DNA from: an uncultured Shinella sp.
GTDB lineage: Bacteria > Pseudomonadota > Alphaproteobacteria > Rhizobiales > Rhizobiaceae
NCBI GenBank assembly: GCA_946886325.1
Contig: CAMPIK010000188.1
Span: forward strand, 1 to 5,685
DNA length: 5,685 nucleotides
Direction of reading: 5' to 3'
This document shows positions 1-5,685 of this stretch, one piece after another; position 1 is the stretch's first letter, and each line of letters starts with the position of its first letter. The notes under the pieces were generated by a model that was given only the letters and a program-made list of their open reading frames with translations, made no database searches and was not told where the DNA came from. The translations under genes and the position numbers were made by a program.

Positions 1-244
1 CGGTGTTGCTGCCGATCGTTACGATCCGGCCTCCGTCCTTCATATTCAGCGCGGCTGCCTGGATGGCCAGAAATACGCCGCGAACATTAATGGCAAGCGA
101 AACGTCGAGGTCGTCCAGGGTGACATTCTCGATGTTGGCTCGTTTCAGCACTCCGGCATTGACGATTGCCGCATCCAGATTGCCAAATCGGTCCGCCGTT
201 TCTCTGACAGCGCGGCGTATTGCGTCAGGGGCTGACCGGATCGT
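1..244 (-). pseudogene. SDR-family oxidoreductase remnant, 5'-truncated and running off the window edge
   Basis: Reading leftward, the frame that continues straight after the GntR stop codon encodes 81 residues with clear short-chain dehydrogenase/reductase character. An amphipathic segment (AIRRAVRETADRFGNLD) leads into the NAG motif (IVNAGV), then the alpha-4 helix motif INVRGVF, then the strand RIVTIGSN, whose Ser (codon at 10-8) is at the position of the catalytic serine. The YxxxK pair would lie beyond base 1. In this family about 85 residues normally precede the NAG motif and carry the TGxxxGxG NAD(P)-binding loop. Here only about 28 codons separate NAG from the GntR stop, and that loop is absent. 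No ATG, GTG or TTG occurs in frame before the NAG motif. I therefore call it a remnant that cannot make a working enzyme. An ATG at 248-246 overlaps the GntR stop but is in another frame and stops after seven codons. Family assignment is secure; substrate is unknown. Confidence 0.75.
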
Positions 245-979
245 TCATACGCGCACTTCGCCAACCTCCCGCGATGCGCGCTTGTAGAATCTGCGGATCG
301 ACAAGTGCGACGAGCGGATGTCGAGGTTGATGGCGCGGCGGGCGGCGGCTCGGTCGCGCTGGATGATGGCGTCGATGGCGTCGTTGTGGATGCGCACGCC
401 GATGTTGAAGAGGCGTTCGAACAGGGCCGTGTCCCGGCGTGCGGAGGCGACGATCGGGCCGGTGCGGAGCCAGAGCGTGGAGATGATGTCGAGCAGCTGC
501 GGATAGCCGCCCGCCCGGTAGACCTCGAAATGGAAGGCCTGGTTGCCGGCAAGTGCCGCGTCGAAGTCGTGAACCGCAAGCGCCTCGGCGATGCTGTCGT
601 TGTGGCGACGGAGCGCATCGATCAGCGCCGGATCCTTCGGCGCGCTCGCCGCCCGTTCGGCGGCGTAACCTTCGAGCTGCATGCGGATGCGGATATAGGT
701 TTCGTGGTCCGAGGCGACATAGGGCGCGACGCGGAGCGTCCGCGGTCCCGACTGTTCGATCGCGCGCTCGGCGATCAGGCGCGCCACCGCCTCGCGCACC
801 GGCATGGCGCTGGTGCCGAGCACCTCGGCAAGCCCCCGGATCGACACCTGTTCACCGGGCAGGAATTCCCCCCGCAGAAGGCCAAGCCGCAGGCTCTGGT
901 AGACCCGTTCCTGCACGGTCGTGACATCGATCGGCGCGAGCGTTCGCTGGCTCTTGGTGATCTTATCGAAGGTATTCAC
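245..979 (-). CDS. GntR-family transcriptional regulator, FadR/FCD subfamily
   Basis: This is a 244-residue cytoplasmic DNA-binding regulator, normal length for the FadR branch. Residues about 22-88 form the GntR winged helix: QERVYQSLRLGLLRGEFLPG is the typical first helix, SIRGLAEVLGTSAMPVREAV (46-65) the helix-turn-helix, and GPRTLRVAP the wing. Residues about 93-230 are the all-helical FCD ligand-binding domain. H150 and H198, with D220 or H225, are candidate metal or carboxylate ligands. The residue four before H150 is Asn (N146), where Asp is the common choice. The start is GTG at 979-977: the frame is open upstream to a stop at 1048-1046 but contains no other start codon, and a weak GAGG (993-990) lies 10 bases before it. 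It is divergent from the ABC importer and separated from it by a dyad, so it probably controls that operon and itself. FCD proteins usually sense organic acids, amino acids or sugar acids; the effector here is not visible. Confidence 0.95.
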   Translation of the reverse strand: MNTFDKITKSQRTLAPIDVTTVQERVYQSLRLGLLRGEFLPGEQVSIRGLAEVLGTSAMPVREAVARLIAERAIEQSGPRTLRVAPYVASDHETYIRIRMQLEGYAAERAASAPKDPALIDALRRHNDSIAEALAVHDFDAALAGNQAFHFEVYRAGGYPQLLDIISTLWLRTGPIVASARRDTALFERLFNIGVRIHNDAIDAIIQRDRAAARRAINLDIRSSHLSIRRFYKRASREVGEVRV

Positions 980-1076
980 GGGGTCGGGGCCTCGCTGGGC
1001 TGCGTCTGGAAAAGGTCTCGCGTCCGTCGAGCCCGGACAGGAACATCATGCGCGCCGCAGGCCGCGCGCACCCGGC

Positions 1077-1105
1077 GTTGTACGTCCAATTCGTCCGGCA
1101 GACAA
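1077..1105 (-). promoter_or_regulatory. Weak candidate promoter for the GntR gene
   Basis: On the minus strand TTGTCT (1105-1100) and TACAAC (1082-1077) are separated by exactly 17 bases, matching sigma70-type elements at about four of six positions each. Transcription would begin near 1070, leaving a leader of roughly 90 bases before the GTG start. In DNA this GC-rich such a match can arise by chance; its position between the regulator and the shared dyad is the main support. Confidence 0.3.
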
Positions 1106-1130
1106 CGCTTCGGGCTCACACGGTCTCTCC

Positions 1131-1158
1131 GATACGATGTGTGATCACATATCGTATA
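1131..1158. promoter_or_regulatory. 28-bp inverted repeat, probable operator for the divergent GntR regulator
   Basis: Two 11-base arms, GATACGATGTG (1131-1141) and CATATCGTATA (1148-1158), flank a self-complementary TGATCA core (1142-1147). Nine of eleven arm positions pair, giving 12 of 14 base pairs over the whole dyad. The central GTGATCAC gives GT and AC half-sites with dyad symmetry, of the general kind described for FadR-type GntR regulators. It is the most AT-rich patch of the intergenic region and ends two bases before the -35 box of the transport promoter. Bound protein there could block or contact RNA polymerase. Assignment to this GntR protein is inferred from position. Confidence 0.7.
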
Positions 1159-1160
1159 TC

Positions 1161-1189
1161 TTTACAGGGCGAAATTCTGTGTCTAGAGT
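1161..1189 (+). promoter_or_regulatory. Sigma70-like promoter of the ABC transport operon
   Basis: TTTACA (1161-1166) and TAGAGT (1184-1189) are separated by 17 bases. The -35 box matches TTGACA at five of six positions; the -10 box keeps the important T1, A2 and T6. Transcription would begin near 1196, giving a leader of about 78 bases before the binding-protein start. The upstream edge is almost touching the dyad at 1131-1158, which fits regulated expression. An alternative -10 (TATATC, 1155-1160) overlaps the dyad but has no convincing -35. Confidence 0.55.
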
Positions 1190-1260
1190 GCGGCCAGTGT
1201 CCGAGGAGGGCGCCGGAAACAGCAGTCCGGTCGCAGCGGCACGCAGACAGACATCCTGTG

Positions 1261-1267
1261 GGAGGAG
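1261..1267 (+). promoter_or_regulatory. Strong ribosome binding site of the substrate-binding protein gene
   Basis: GGAGGAG lies six bases before the ATG at 1274. It is a near-ideal Shine-Dalgarno sequence, fixes the start, and fits the high expression normal for periplasmic binding proteins. Confidence 0.85.
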
Positions 1268-1273
1268 AACACC

Positions 1274-2506
1274 ATGAACCGTCTAGCCATGATCGCGGCT
1301 GCGTCCGCGGCCCTTATGAGCGCGACCGCGCTTCACGCCGAACCGCTGAAGATCGGCATCATCGAAAGCCTGTCGGGCGCCCAGACGTCGACGGGCCGCC
1401 TCTATGCCAATGCCGTCAAATTCGGTGTCGACCGGATCAATGCGGCCGGCGGCTTCAACGGCGAGCCTGTTGTCGTCACCGAATATGACAATGCCGGCGG
1501 CGCACCCGAGGCGGCCGACAAGTTCCGCAACGCGGTGGCCGATGGCGTCGACATCATCTTCCAGGGCGCGTCGTCGGCCATTGCCGGCCAGCTCACAGAG
1601 GACGTGCGCAAGCACAATATCCGCAATCCCGGCAAGGAGGTGATCTTCATCAACCTCGGCGGAGACGCGATGGAACTGACCGGGGCAAAGTGCCAGTTCT
1701 ATCATTTCCGCTACACGGCGACCGCTCCGATGCGGGTCAGCGCGCTGGTGAGCGCGATGAAGGAGGCGGGCGACCTCGGCGACAAGGTCTATTCGATCAA
1801 CCAGAACTATTCCTGGGGACAGGACATGCAGGCGGCGGTCGCCGCAGCCGCTGAGAGCGGCGGCTACACGGTCGTCGATGAAGTGCTGCATGACGTCAAC
1901 AAGATCCAGGACTTCGCGCCCTTCGTCGCGCGGATCAAATCGGCGGCCCCCGACACGGTCTTCACCGGCAACTGGTCGAACGACCTGCTGCTCCTGATGA
2001 AGGCCGTCGGCGATGCCGGCCTCGACGTCACCTTCGCCACCGCCTTCCTCGACCAGCCCGGCAATATCGCCAATGCCGGCAAGACGGCGCTCGGCCACTA
2101 CATCGCCAACAACTACGACAATGCCGCCACCGACGGCGAATTTGCCGAGACCTACAAGACGGCGATGGGCCACTATCCGATCTTCGTCGAGGGTCACTCC
2201 ACCTTCGCGCTCGACGCGCTGCAGCAGGCGCTCGGCACGGTCGATTTCGGCGGCGGCGACATCGATGTGACGAAGATCGCGCTGGCGCTTGAGAACACGA
2301 CCATCGAAACGCCTCTGGGTCCGATTTCGGTCCGCAAGGAGGACCATCAGACGATCCGTCCGGTGGTGGTCTCGAAGGTCGTCGAGAACCCGAAATATCC
2401 GGCTGACGATACGACCATGGGCTTCGAGACGGTGAAGGTCATTGCCGGCGACCAGGCGATCTACCCGGTGCAGGACACCTGCAAGATGGAACGCCCCGCA
2501 GAGTAG
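1274..2506 (+). CDS. Periplasmic substrate-binding protein of a HAAT (branched-chain amino acid-type) ABC transporter
   Basis: This 410-residue protein captures the ligand in the periplasm and hands it to the permeases encoded downstream. Residues 1-22 are a Sec signal peptide: N-terminal Arg, a hydrophobic Ala/Met/Leu stretch, and an AXA-type site LHA before E23. The rest is a type I periplasmic binding fold (Peripla_BP_6). It opens with LKIGIIESLSGAQTSTGR (25-42) and the helix NAVKFGVDRINAAGGFNGEPV. GASSAIAGQ (98-106) occupies the position where this family usually binds the ligand's carboxylate through a Ser. NYSWGQD (178-184) and FTGNWSND (230-237) are further hinge and pocket segments. 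Only two cysteines remain in the mature protein, C140 and C403, so a disulfide is possible. The tail TCKMERP resembles binding proteins annotated for amino acids or aromatic acids, but this does not settle the ligand. Length is slightly above LivJ/LivK. First gene of the operon, downstream of a clear promoter and strong ribosome binding site. Confidence 0.95.
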   Translation: MNRLAMIAAASAALMSATALHAEPLKIGIIESLSGAQTSTGRLYANAVKFGVDRINAAGGFNGEPVVVTEYDNAGGAPEAADKFRNAVADGVDIIFQGASSAIAGQLTEDVRKHNIRNPGKEVIFINLGGDAMELTGAKCQFYHFRYTATAPMRVSALVSAMKEAGDLGDKVYSINQNYSWGQDMQAAVAAAAESGGYTVVDEVLHDVNKIQDFAPFVARIKSAAPDTVFTGNWSNDLLLLMKAVGDAGLDVTFATAFLDQPGNIANAGKTALGHYIANNYDNAATDGEFAETYKTAMGHYPIFVEGHSTFALDALQQALGTVDFGGGDIDVTKIALALENTTIETPLGPISVRKEDHQTIRPVVVSKVVENPKYPADDTTMGFETVKVIAGDQAIYPVQDTCKMERPAE

Positions 2507-2520
2507 CTTTCGCAGTCAGC

Positions 2521-2550
2521 GGTCCGGCCGGCCTTTCCGCGGGCCGGACC
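2521..2550 (+). other. Stem-loop between the binding-protein and permease genes
   Basis: GGTCCGGCC (2521-2529) and GGCCGGACC (2542-2550) pair perfectly over nine GC-rich bases around a 12-base loop, beginning 14 bases after the binding-protein stop. No T-run follows, so it is not a classical intrinsic terminator. Hairpins at this position in import operons commonly protect the upstream message from 3' decay or attenuate transcription, so more binding protein than permease is made. That role here is inferred from position. Confidence 0.6.
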
Positions 2551-2579
2551 ATTCCTGCCGTGTCCATCCCGGAAGTCCC

Positions 2580-3521
2580 ATGGAATTTGCGATCATCTCC
2601 ACGCTGAACGGCGTGACCTACGGCCTCCTGCTGTTCATGGTCTCGGCCGGCCTGACGCTCATCTTCGGCATGATGGGCGTGCTCAACTTCGCCCATGCCT
2701 CGTTCTACATGCTGGGCGCCTATGTCGCCTATGCGGTCTCCTCCGTCTTCGGCTTCTGGGCCGGCATCGTCGTGGCGCCCGTCGTCGTCGGCCTGACCGG
2801 AATGGCGGTCGAGCGCTTCCTGCTGCCGCGGGTTCATGCGCATGGTCATGCCCATGAACTGCTTTTGACCTTCGGTCTCGCGCTGATGATCGAGGAACTG
2901 ATCAAGCTGTTCTTCGGCGATTTCCCGGTGAACTACCAGATGCCGGCCGGCATGCGCTTCTCGGCTTTCCAGATCTTCGGGGCAGACTACCCCTTCTATC
3001 GGCTCTTCATTGGCGGCGTGGCCGTCGTGATGTTCACCGTGTTGTGGGTGCTGCTGACGCGCACCCGCACCGGGATCGTCGTGCGGGCCGCCGAGCGGCT
3101 GCCGGCCATGGCCGAGGCGCTCGGCCACAATATCCCTGTTGTCTTCATGTTCGTCTTCGGCACGGGTGCCGCCCTGGCGGGTCTCGCCGGTGCCGTCGCG
3201 GGCGCGTTCTATCCGACCAATCCGAACATGGGCATCGAACTCGGCGTGATCGTCTTCGTGGTCGTCGTCGTCGGCGGTCTCGGCTCGCTCAAGGGCTCGC
3301 TCGTCGCCTCGCTGCTGATCGGTCTCTTCTCGTCCTTTGCGGTCGGCCTCGACTGGTCGCTGGCCGGTCTCTTCGGCGTCGTCGGGCTGGGCGACTGGGC
3401 GCGATCCATCGGCGGGCTGATGACGCTCGAACTGTCCTCGATCAGCGCCACGATCCCCTTCGCCCTGATGCTGATCGTGCTTCTGGTCCGCCCGGCGGGC
3501 CTGATGGGCGAGCGCAACTGA
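2580..3521 (+). CDS. LivH-type inner-membrane permease of the HAAT ABC transporter
   Basis: This 313-residue polytopic membrane protein forms one half of the translocation channel with the next gene product. Hydrophobic segments lie at about 12-32, 38-57, 60-77, 95-112, 142-160, 186-210, 221-250 and 290-303. Family signatures are LTLIFGMMGVLNFAHASFYM (25-44), the coupling loop RTRTGIVVRAAERLPAMAEA (161-180) that meets the ATPases, and VGGLGSLKGSLVASLLIGL (231-249). A histidine-rich cytoplasmic or interfacial turn, RVHAHGHAHE (84-93), precedes the LLLTFGL helix. Related LivH proteins have a similar RVHxxGHxxELL turn, so it is likely structural. I place the start at ATG 2580: GGAAG lies four bases upstream, and the protein then begins MEFAIISTLNG, as LivH proteins do. 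An in-frame ATG at 2442 lies inside the preceding gene and would add an arginine-rich leader that is not family-like. The stop is one base before the next start. Confidence 0.94.
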   Translation: MEFAIISTLNGVTYGLLLFMVSAGLTLIFGMMGVLNFAHASFYMLGAYVAYAVSSVFGFWAGIVVAPVVVGLTGMAVERFLLPRVHAHGHAHELLLTFGLALMIEELIKLFFGDFPVNYQMPAGMRFSAFQIFGADYPFYRLFIGGVAVVMFTVLWVLLTRTRTGIVVRAAERLPAMAEALGHNIPVVFMFVFGTGAALAGLAGAVAGAFYPTNPNMGIELGVIVFVVVVVGGLGSLKGSLVASLLIGLFSSFAVGLDWSLAGLFGVVGLGDWARSIGGLMTLELSSISATIPFALMLIVLLVRPAGLMGERN

Positions 3522-3522
3522 G

Positions 3523-4809
3523 ATGACATCCATGCGCAACATCCTTCTTCTCACCGTCCTGCTGGTGCTTCTGGTTGCTGTTCCGCCTTTCCTTGGCCTC
3601 GGCTGGCAGAACGCGCTGGTCAACGTGCTGATCGCGAGCCTCTTCGCGCTCGCCTTCAACCTGCTGATGGGGCAGGCCGGCCTTCTGTCCTTTGGCCATG
3701 CCGCCTATTTCGGGGTCGGCGCCTTCGCGGCGCTGCATCTGATGCGGGCGATCGAGGGCGGGCTCGCCTTCCCGACGCCGCTCGTGCCGCTCGCCGGCGC
3801 TTTTGCCGGGCTTCTGGTCGGGCTCATCGCGGGCTATTTCGCCACCATGCGCTCCGGCGTCTATTTTGCGCTGGTGACGCTCGCGATCGCGGAGCTCTTC
3901 CATTCGCTGGCGCCGCAGCTCCAGGGCCTCTTCGGCGGTGAATCCGGCGTGTCGTCGATGCGCATGCCGTGGAGCGGCATCGTCTTCGGCTCGATGATCG
4001 AGGTCTATTACCTGACGCTCGGCTGGGTGCTGGTCTGCGGGCTCGGCCTCTGGGCCTATACCCGCACGCCCTTTGGCCGGCTGACGCTGGCGCTGCGCGA
4101 CAACGAGCAACGCGTGCGGTTCCTCGGCTACAGCGCCCACACCGCCAAGGTGATCATCTTTTCGATTTCCGCCATGCTCGCCGCAGTAGCGGGATCGCTG
4201 CAGGCAATCTCCAACGAGACGGCGAATTATTCGCTGTTTGCCAGCAGCGTCTCGGCGCAGGTGGTGCTGCAGACCTTCGTCGGCGGCTCGACCGTGTTCT
4301 TCGGCCCGGTCGTCGGCGCGGCGGCCTTCACGCTGTTCTCGTTCCTGGTCTCCGACGTCACGCGCTCCTGGGTCTTCTACCAGGGCCTGATCTTCGTGCT
4401 GGTGATGCTTTACGTGCCGACCGGTATCGGCGGCGTGCTCCAGCATCACATCCGCAACCGCCAGCGGCTCGACTGGGGGCGGCTGTCCGGCCTCTACCTG
4501 CTGGCGCTTGCCGGCGGAGCGATGATCACGGCTGGCGTCGTGTACCTGACCGAGACCGTGTCGGTGCTCTTCGGCGAGGACTATTCGAGGATGCGGGAGA
4601 ATGCCGATGGCGGCCTGCCCGAATATGACCTCTTCGGCGCGCAGTGGGACCCGACCCATGCGCTCACCTGGCTGCTTCCGGCCGTCCTGCTCATCGGCGG
4701 CATTGCGCTCCTCGTGCGCACACGCCGGCGGATCGGAGCGCTCTGGGACAACAGGGACAGGAGCATTGAGACGACGACCGGTGCGGTGCCGGCGGGAGGT
4801 GTGCGATGA
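3523..4809 (+). CDS. LivM-type inner-membrane permease with a long C-terminal extension
   Basis: This 428-residue membrane protein is the second half of the import channel. Residues 1-310 are an ordinary LivM domain: an N-terminal membrane segment (8-25), the signature LLMGQAGLLSFGHAAYFGVG (47-66), further helices near 86-106, 112-128 and 160-178, the coupling loop TPFGRLTLALRDNEQRVRFL (182-201), FVGGSTVFFGPVVGA (252-266), and final core helices ending at YVPTGIGGVL (297-306). Residues 311-428 go beyond the common length. They hold a basic linker (RNRQRLDWGR), a membrane segment (about 322-343), an acidic loop of roughly 35 residues with GEDYSRMRENADGGLPEYDL, a second membrane segment (about 380-398), and a basic cytoplasmic tail (RTRRRIGALW). 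The reading frame is continuous and keeps the codon bias of the rest, so this is not a frameshift product. The start at 3523 is one base after the LivH stop, with a weak GGGCGAG upstream. ATG 3532 (Met4) is an alternative. Confidence 0.93.
   Translation: MTSMRNILLLTVLLVLLVAVPPFLGLGWQNALVNVLIASLFALAFNLLMGQAGLLSFGHAAYFGVGAFAALHLMRAIEGGLAFPTPLVPLAGAFAGLLVGLIAGYFATMRSGVYFALVTLAIAELFHSLAPQLQGLFGGESGVSSMRMPWSGIVFGSMIEVYYLTLGWVLVCGLGLWAYTRTPFGRLTLALRDNEQRVRFLGYSAHTAKVIIFSISAMLAAVAGSLQAISNETANYSLFASSVSAQVVLQTFVGGSTVFFGPVVGAAAFTLFSFLVSDVTRSWVFYQGLIFVLVMLYVPTGIGGVLQHHIRNRQRLDWGRLSGLYLLALAGGAMITAGVVYLTETVSVLFGEDYSRMRENADGGLPEYDLFGAQWDPTHALTWLLPAVLLIGGIALLVRTRRRIGALWDNRDRSIETTTGAVPAGGVR
4794..4799 (+). 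promoter_or_regulatory. Ribosome binding site of the LivG-type ATPase gene
   Basis: GGGAGG lies six bases before the ATG at 4806, inside the last codons of the LivM-type gene. It supports the overlapping start over any later in-frame start. Confidence 0.75.
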
Positions 4810-5573
4810 CCGCCACTGTGACGGGGCAGCCGGCCCTGCGCCTTGCCGGCGTGACGAAATCCTTCGGGCCGATCGAGGTGATCAAGGGGCTGAACCTCGA
4901 CATCCGGGCCGGCGAGCGCCACGCGGTGATCGGCCCAAACGGTGCGGGCAAGTCGACGCTCTTCAACCTGATCTCGGGCATGTTCGAGCCGTCTTCCGGC
5001 GAGATCGCGCTCAACGGAAAGAGCATTGCCGGCCTGCCGCCGCACCGGATCAACCGGGCGGGGCTGGCGCGGTCGTTCCAGATCACCAACATCTTCCATC
5101 GCCTCAGCGTCTTCGAGAACCTGCGCATCGGCGTGCTCGCGCGCCACGGCGTGCGCTACGGCCTGTTCCGTCCCGTTTCGGGCATGCGGGAGGTCAATGA
5201 CGAGACCGCCTCGGTGCTCGCCCGTGTCGGACTGGAGGCGCGGGGCTACGATCTCGCCGGCGACCTCACCTATTCCGAACAGCGCGCGCTGGAAATCGGC
5301 ATGACGCTGACGACAGGGGCGGATGTGATCCTGCTGGACGAGCCGACCGCCGGCATGTCCCGGGAGGAGACCGAAAAGGCGATCGACCTGATCCGCACGG
5401 TCACCGAAGGCAAGACGCTGCTGATGGTCGAGCATGACATGGGCGTCGTCTTCAGCCTCTGCGACCGGGTGTCGGTGCTCGTCTACGGAGACATCATCGC
5501 GACCGACACGCCGCAGGGCATCAGCGTGAACCGCGCGGTACAGGAAGCCTATCTGGGCGAGGAGGCGTCGTGA
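4806..5573 (+). CDS. LivG-type ATP-binding protein of the HAAT ABC transporter
   Basis: This 255-residue ATPase sits on the cytoplasmic face of the LivH/LivM pair and drives uptake by ATP hydrolysis. The nucleotide-binding elements appear in order: aromatic contact near F20, Walker A GPNGAGKST (43-51), Q-loop Q92 in ARSFQITNIF, signature LTYSEQR (154-160), Walker B VILLDE (174-179) with catalytic E179, D-loop following, and switch H210 in MVEHDMG. The TAGMS after Walker B and the tail VQEAYLGEEAS are typical of LivG, as is the long insert between Q-loop and signature. The signature departs from the usual LSYGQQR: Ser replaces the conserved Gly and Glu replaces the first Gln. All other catalytic residues are intact, so the protein should be active. 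Its ATG overlaps the LivM stop (ATGA), and its own stop overlaps the next start (GTGA), indicating translational coupling. Confidence 0.95.
   Translation: MTATVTGQPALRLAGVTKSFGPIEVIKGLNLDIRAGERHAVIGPNGAGKSTLFNLISGMFEPSSGEIALNGKSIAGLPPHRINRAGLARSFQITNIFHRLSVFENLRIGVLARHGVRYGLFRPVSGMREVNDETASVLARVGLEARGYDLAGDLTYSEQRALEIGMTLTTGADVILLDEPTAGMSREETEKAIDLIRTVTEGKTLLMVEHDMGVVFSLCDRVSVLVYGDIIATDTPQGISVNRAVQEAYLGEEAS
5559..5565 (+). promoter_or_regulatory. Ribosome binding site deciding the GTG start of the LivF-type gene
   Basis: GAGGAGG ends four bases before the GTG at 5570, within the last codons of the preceding gene. No other start codon in this frame lies closer to a purine-rich site or to the conserved LLEVKGL opening, so it favours the GTG start. 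Confidence 0.6.
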
Positions 5574-5685
5574 CCCTGCTGGAAGTCAAGGGGCTGCACG
5601 CCCATTACGGCAAGAGCCACATCCTGCACGGCATCGACATGGACGTGCCGGAAGCGGCCATCGTCTCGCTGCTCGGGCGCAACGG
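5570..5685 (+). CDS. LivF-type ATP-binding protein, N-terminal part only (cut by the window end)
   Basis: Thirty-eight codons and two further bases are present, starting with GTG. The protein opens TLLEVKGLHAHYGKSHILHG, the typical first strand and aromatic A-loop (Y13) of LivF, and continues into DMDVPEAAIVSLLGRNG, where GRNG begins the Walker A motif; the GKT/GKS half lies past the edge. LivF-type Walker A regions commonly read GRNGxGKT, whereas LivG has GPNGAGKS, so the paralogue assignment is good even from this short piece. It would pair with the LivG-type protein as the second ATPase of the importer. It overlaps the preceding stop by four bases (GTGA). A full-length protein of this family has about 235 residues. 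Confidence 0.9.
   Translation, partial: MTLLEVKGLHAHYGKSHILHGIDMDVPEAAIVSLLGRN

Noticed and set aside
1139..1148. CRP-like site TGTGATCACA-type core within the dyad
   Set aside because: CRP half-sites TGTGA and TCACA need a six-base spacer; here they abut. The wider 28-bp symmetry fits a GntR operator better.
1213..1230. Small CCGGA/TCCGG hairpin in the leader of the binding-protein gene
   Set aside because: Five base pairs with an eight-base loop is expected by chance in GC-rich DNA, and no riboswitch-like fold or leader peptide is evident around it.
2442..2579. N-terminal extension of the LivH-type permease from the ATG at 2442
   Set aside because: It overlaps the end of the binding-protein gene, spans the hairpin, and encodes an Arg/Pro/Ser-rich leader unlike any LivH. 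The ATG at 2580 has a nearby GGAAG and gives the normal N-terminus.
2835..2858. His-rich HAHGHAHE turn in the LivH-type permease as a possible metal-binding loop
   Set aside because: Related LivH proteins, as I recall them, have a RVHxxGHxxELL turn at the same place, so it is more likely a structural family trait than a metal sensor.
1283..4659. Very long open frames antisense to the transport genes (1283-2347, 2439-3659, 3442-4659 minus)
   Set aside because: Their translations are rich in Arg, Asp, Glu, His and Gly with no recognisable domains, typical of the shadow frame opposite high-GC3 genes. The plus-strand frames show clear family signatures throughout.
1..5685. CRISPR arrays, insertion sequences, tRNA or rRNA genes, phage or defence modules
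   Set aside because: No spaced direct repeats, transposase-like frames, terminal inverted repeats or RNA-gene signatures are visible; coding sequence accounts for nearly all of the window.

Overview
The window is high-GC, strongly GC3-biased DNA. The gene content is what one expects of an alphaproteobacterium, most likely Hyphomicrobiales (rhizobia and relatives) or Rhodobacterales. That placement rests on composition and gene style only; no rRNA or other marker gene is present.

Layout: two divergent units share a 294-bp control region. On the minus strand, leftward, lie a GntR regulator of the FadR/FCD class (245-979, GTG start) and, directly after its stop, a startless piece of a short-chain dehydrogenase/reductase (SDR) that leaves the window at base 1. 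On the plus strand, rightward, lies a HAAT-type (Liv-type) ABC import operon: periplasmic substrate-binding protein (1274-2506), LivH-type permease (2580-3521), LivM-type permease with a long extra C-terminus (3523-4809), LivG-type ATPase (4806-5573) and the first 38 codons of a LivF-type ATPase (5570 to the window end). The last four genes are tightly packed (1-bp gap, 4-bp ATGA overlap, 4-bp GTGA overlap), so they are very probably one translationally coupled transcript.

How it works together: the secreted binding protein captures a small, probably carboxylated ligand in the periplasm and delivers it to the LivH/LivM membrane pair, with the LivG/LivF ATPases powering import. The divergent GntR protein is the obvious candidate ligand-responsive regulator. 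A 28-bp near-perfect dyad (1131-1158) abuts a good sigma70-like promoter (TTTACA, 17 bp, TAGAGT) for the transport operon and is its likely operator. The ligand cannot be named from sequence: the family carries branched-chain amino acids, other amino acids, amides, urea and aromatic acids.

Oddities: (1) the SDR fragment lacks its cofactor-binding N-terminus and any start codon, and looks like the product of an internal, frame-shifting deletion just after the GntR stop; (2) the LivM-type permease has about 110 extra C-terminal residues with two further predicted membrane segments; (3) the LivG-type ATPase has a divergent ABC signature (LTYSEQR). I see no new kind of system here; it is a regular import operon with its regulator and a degraded neighbour.
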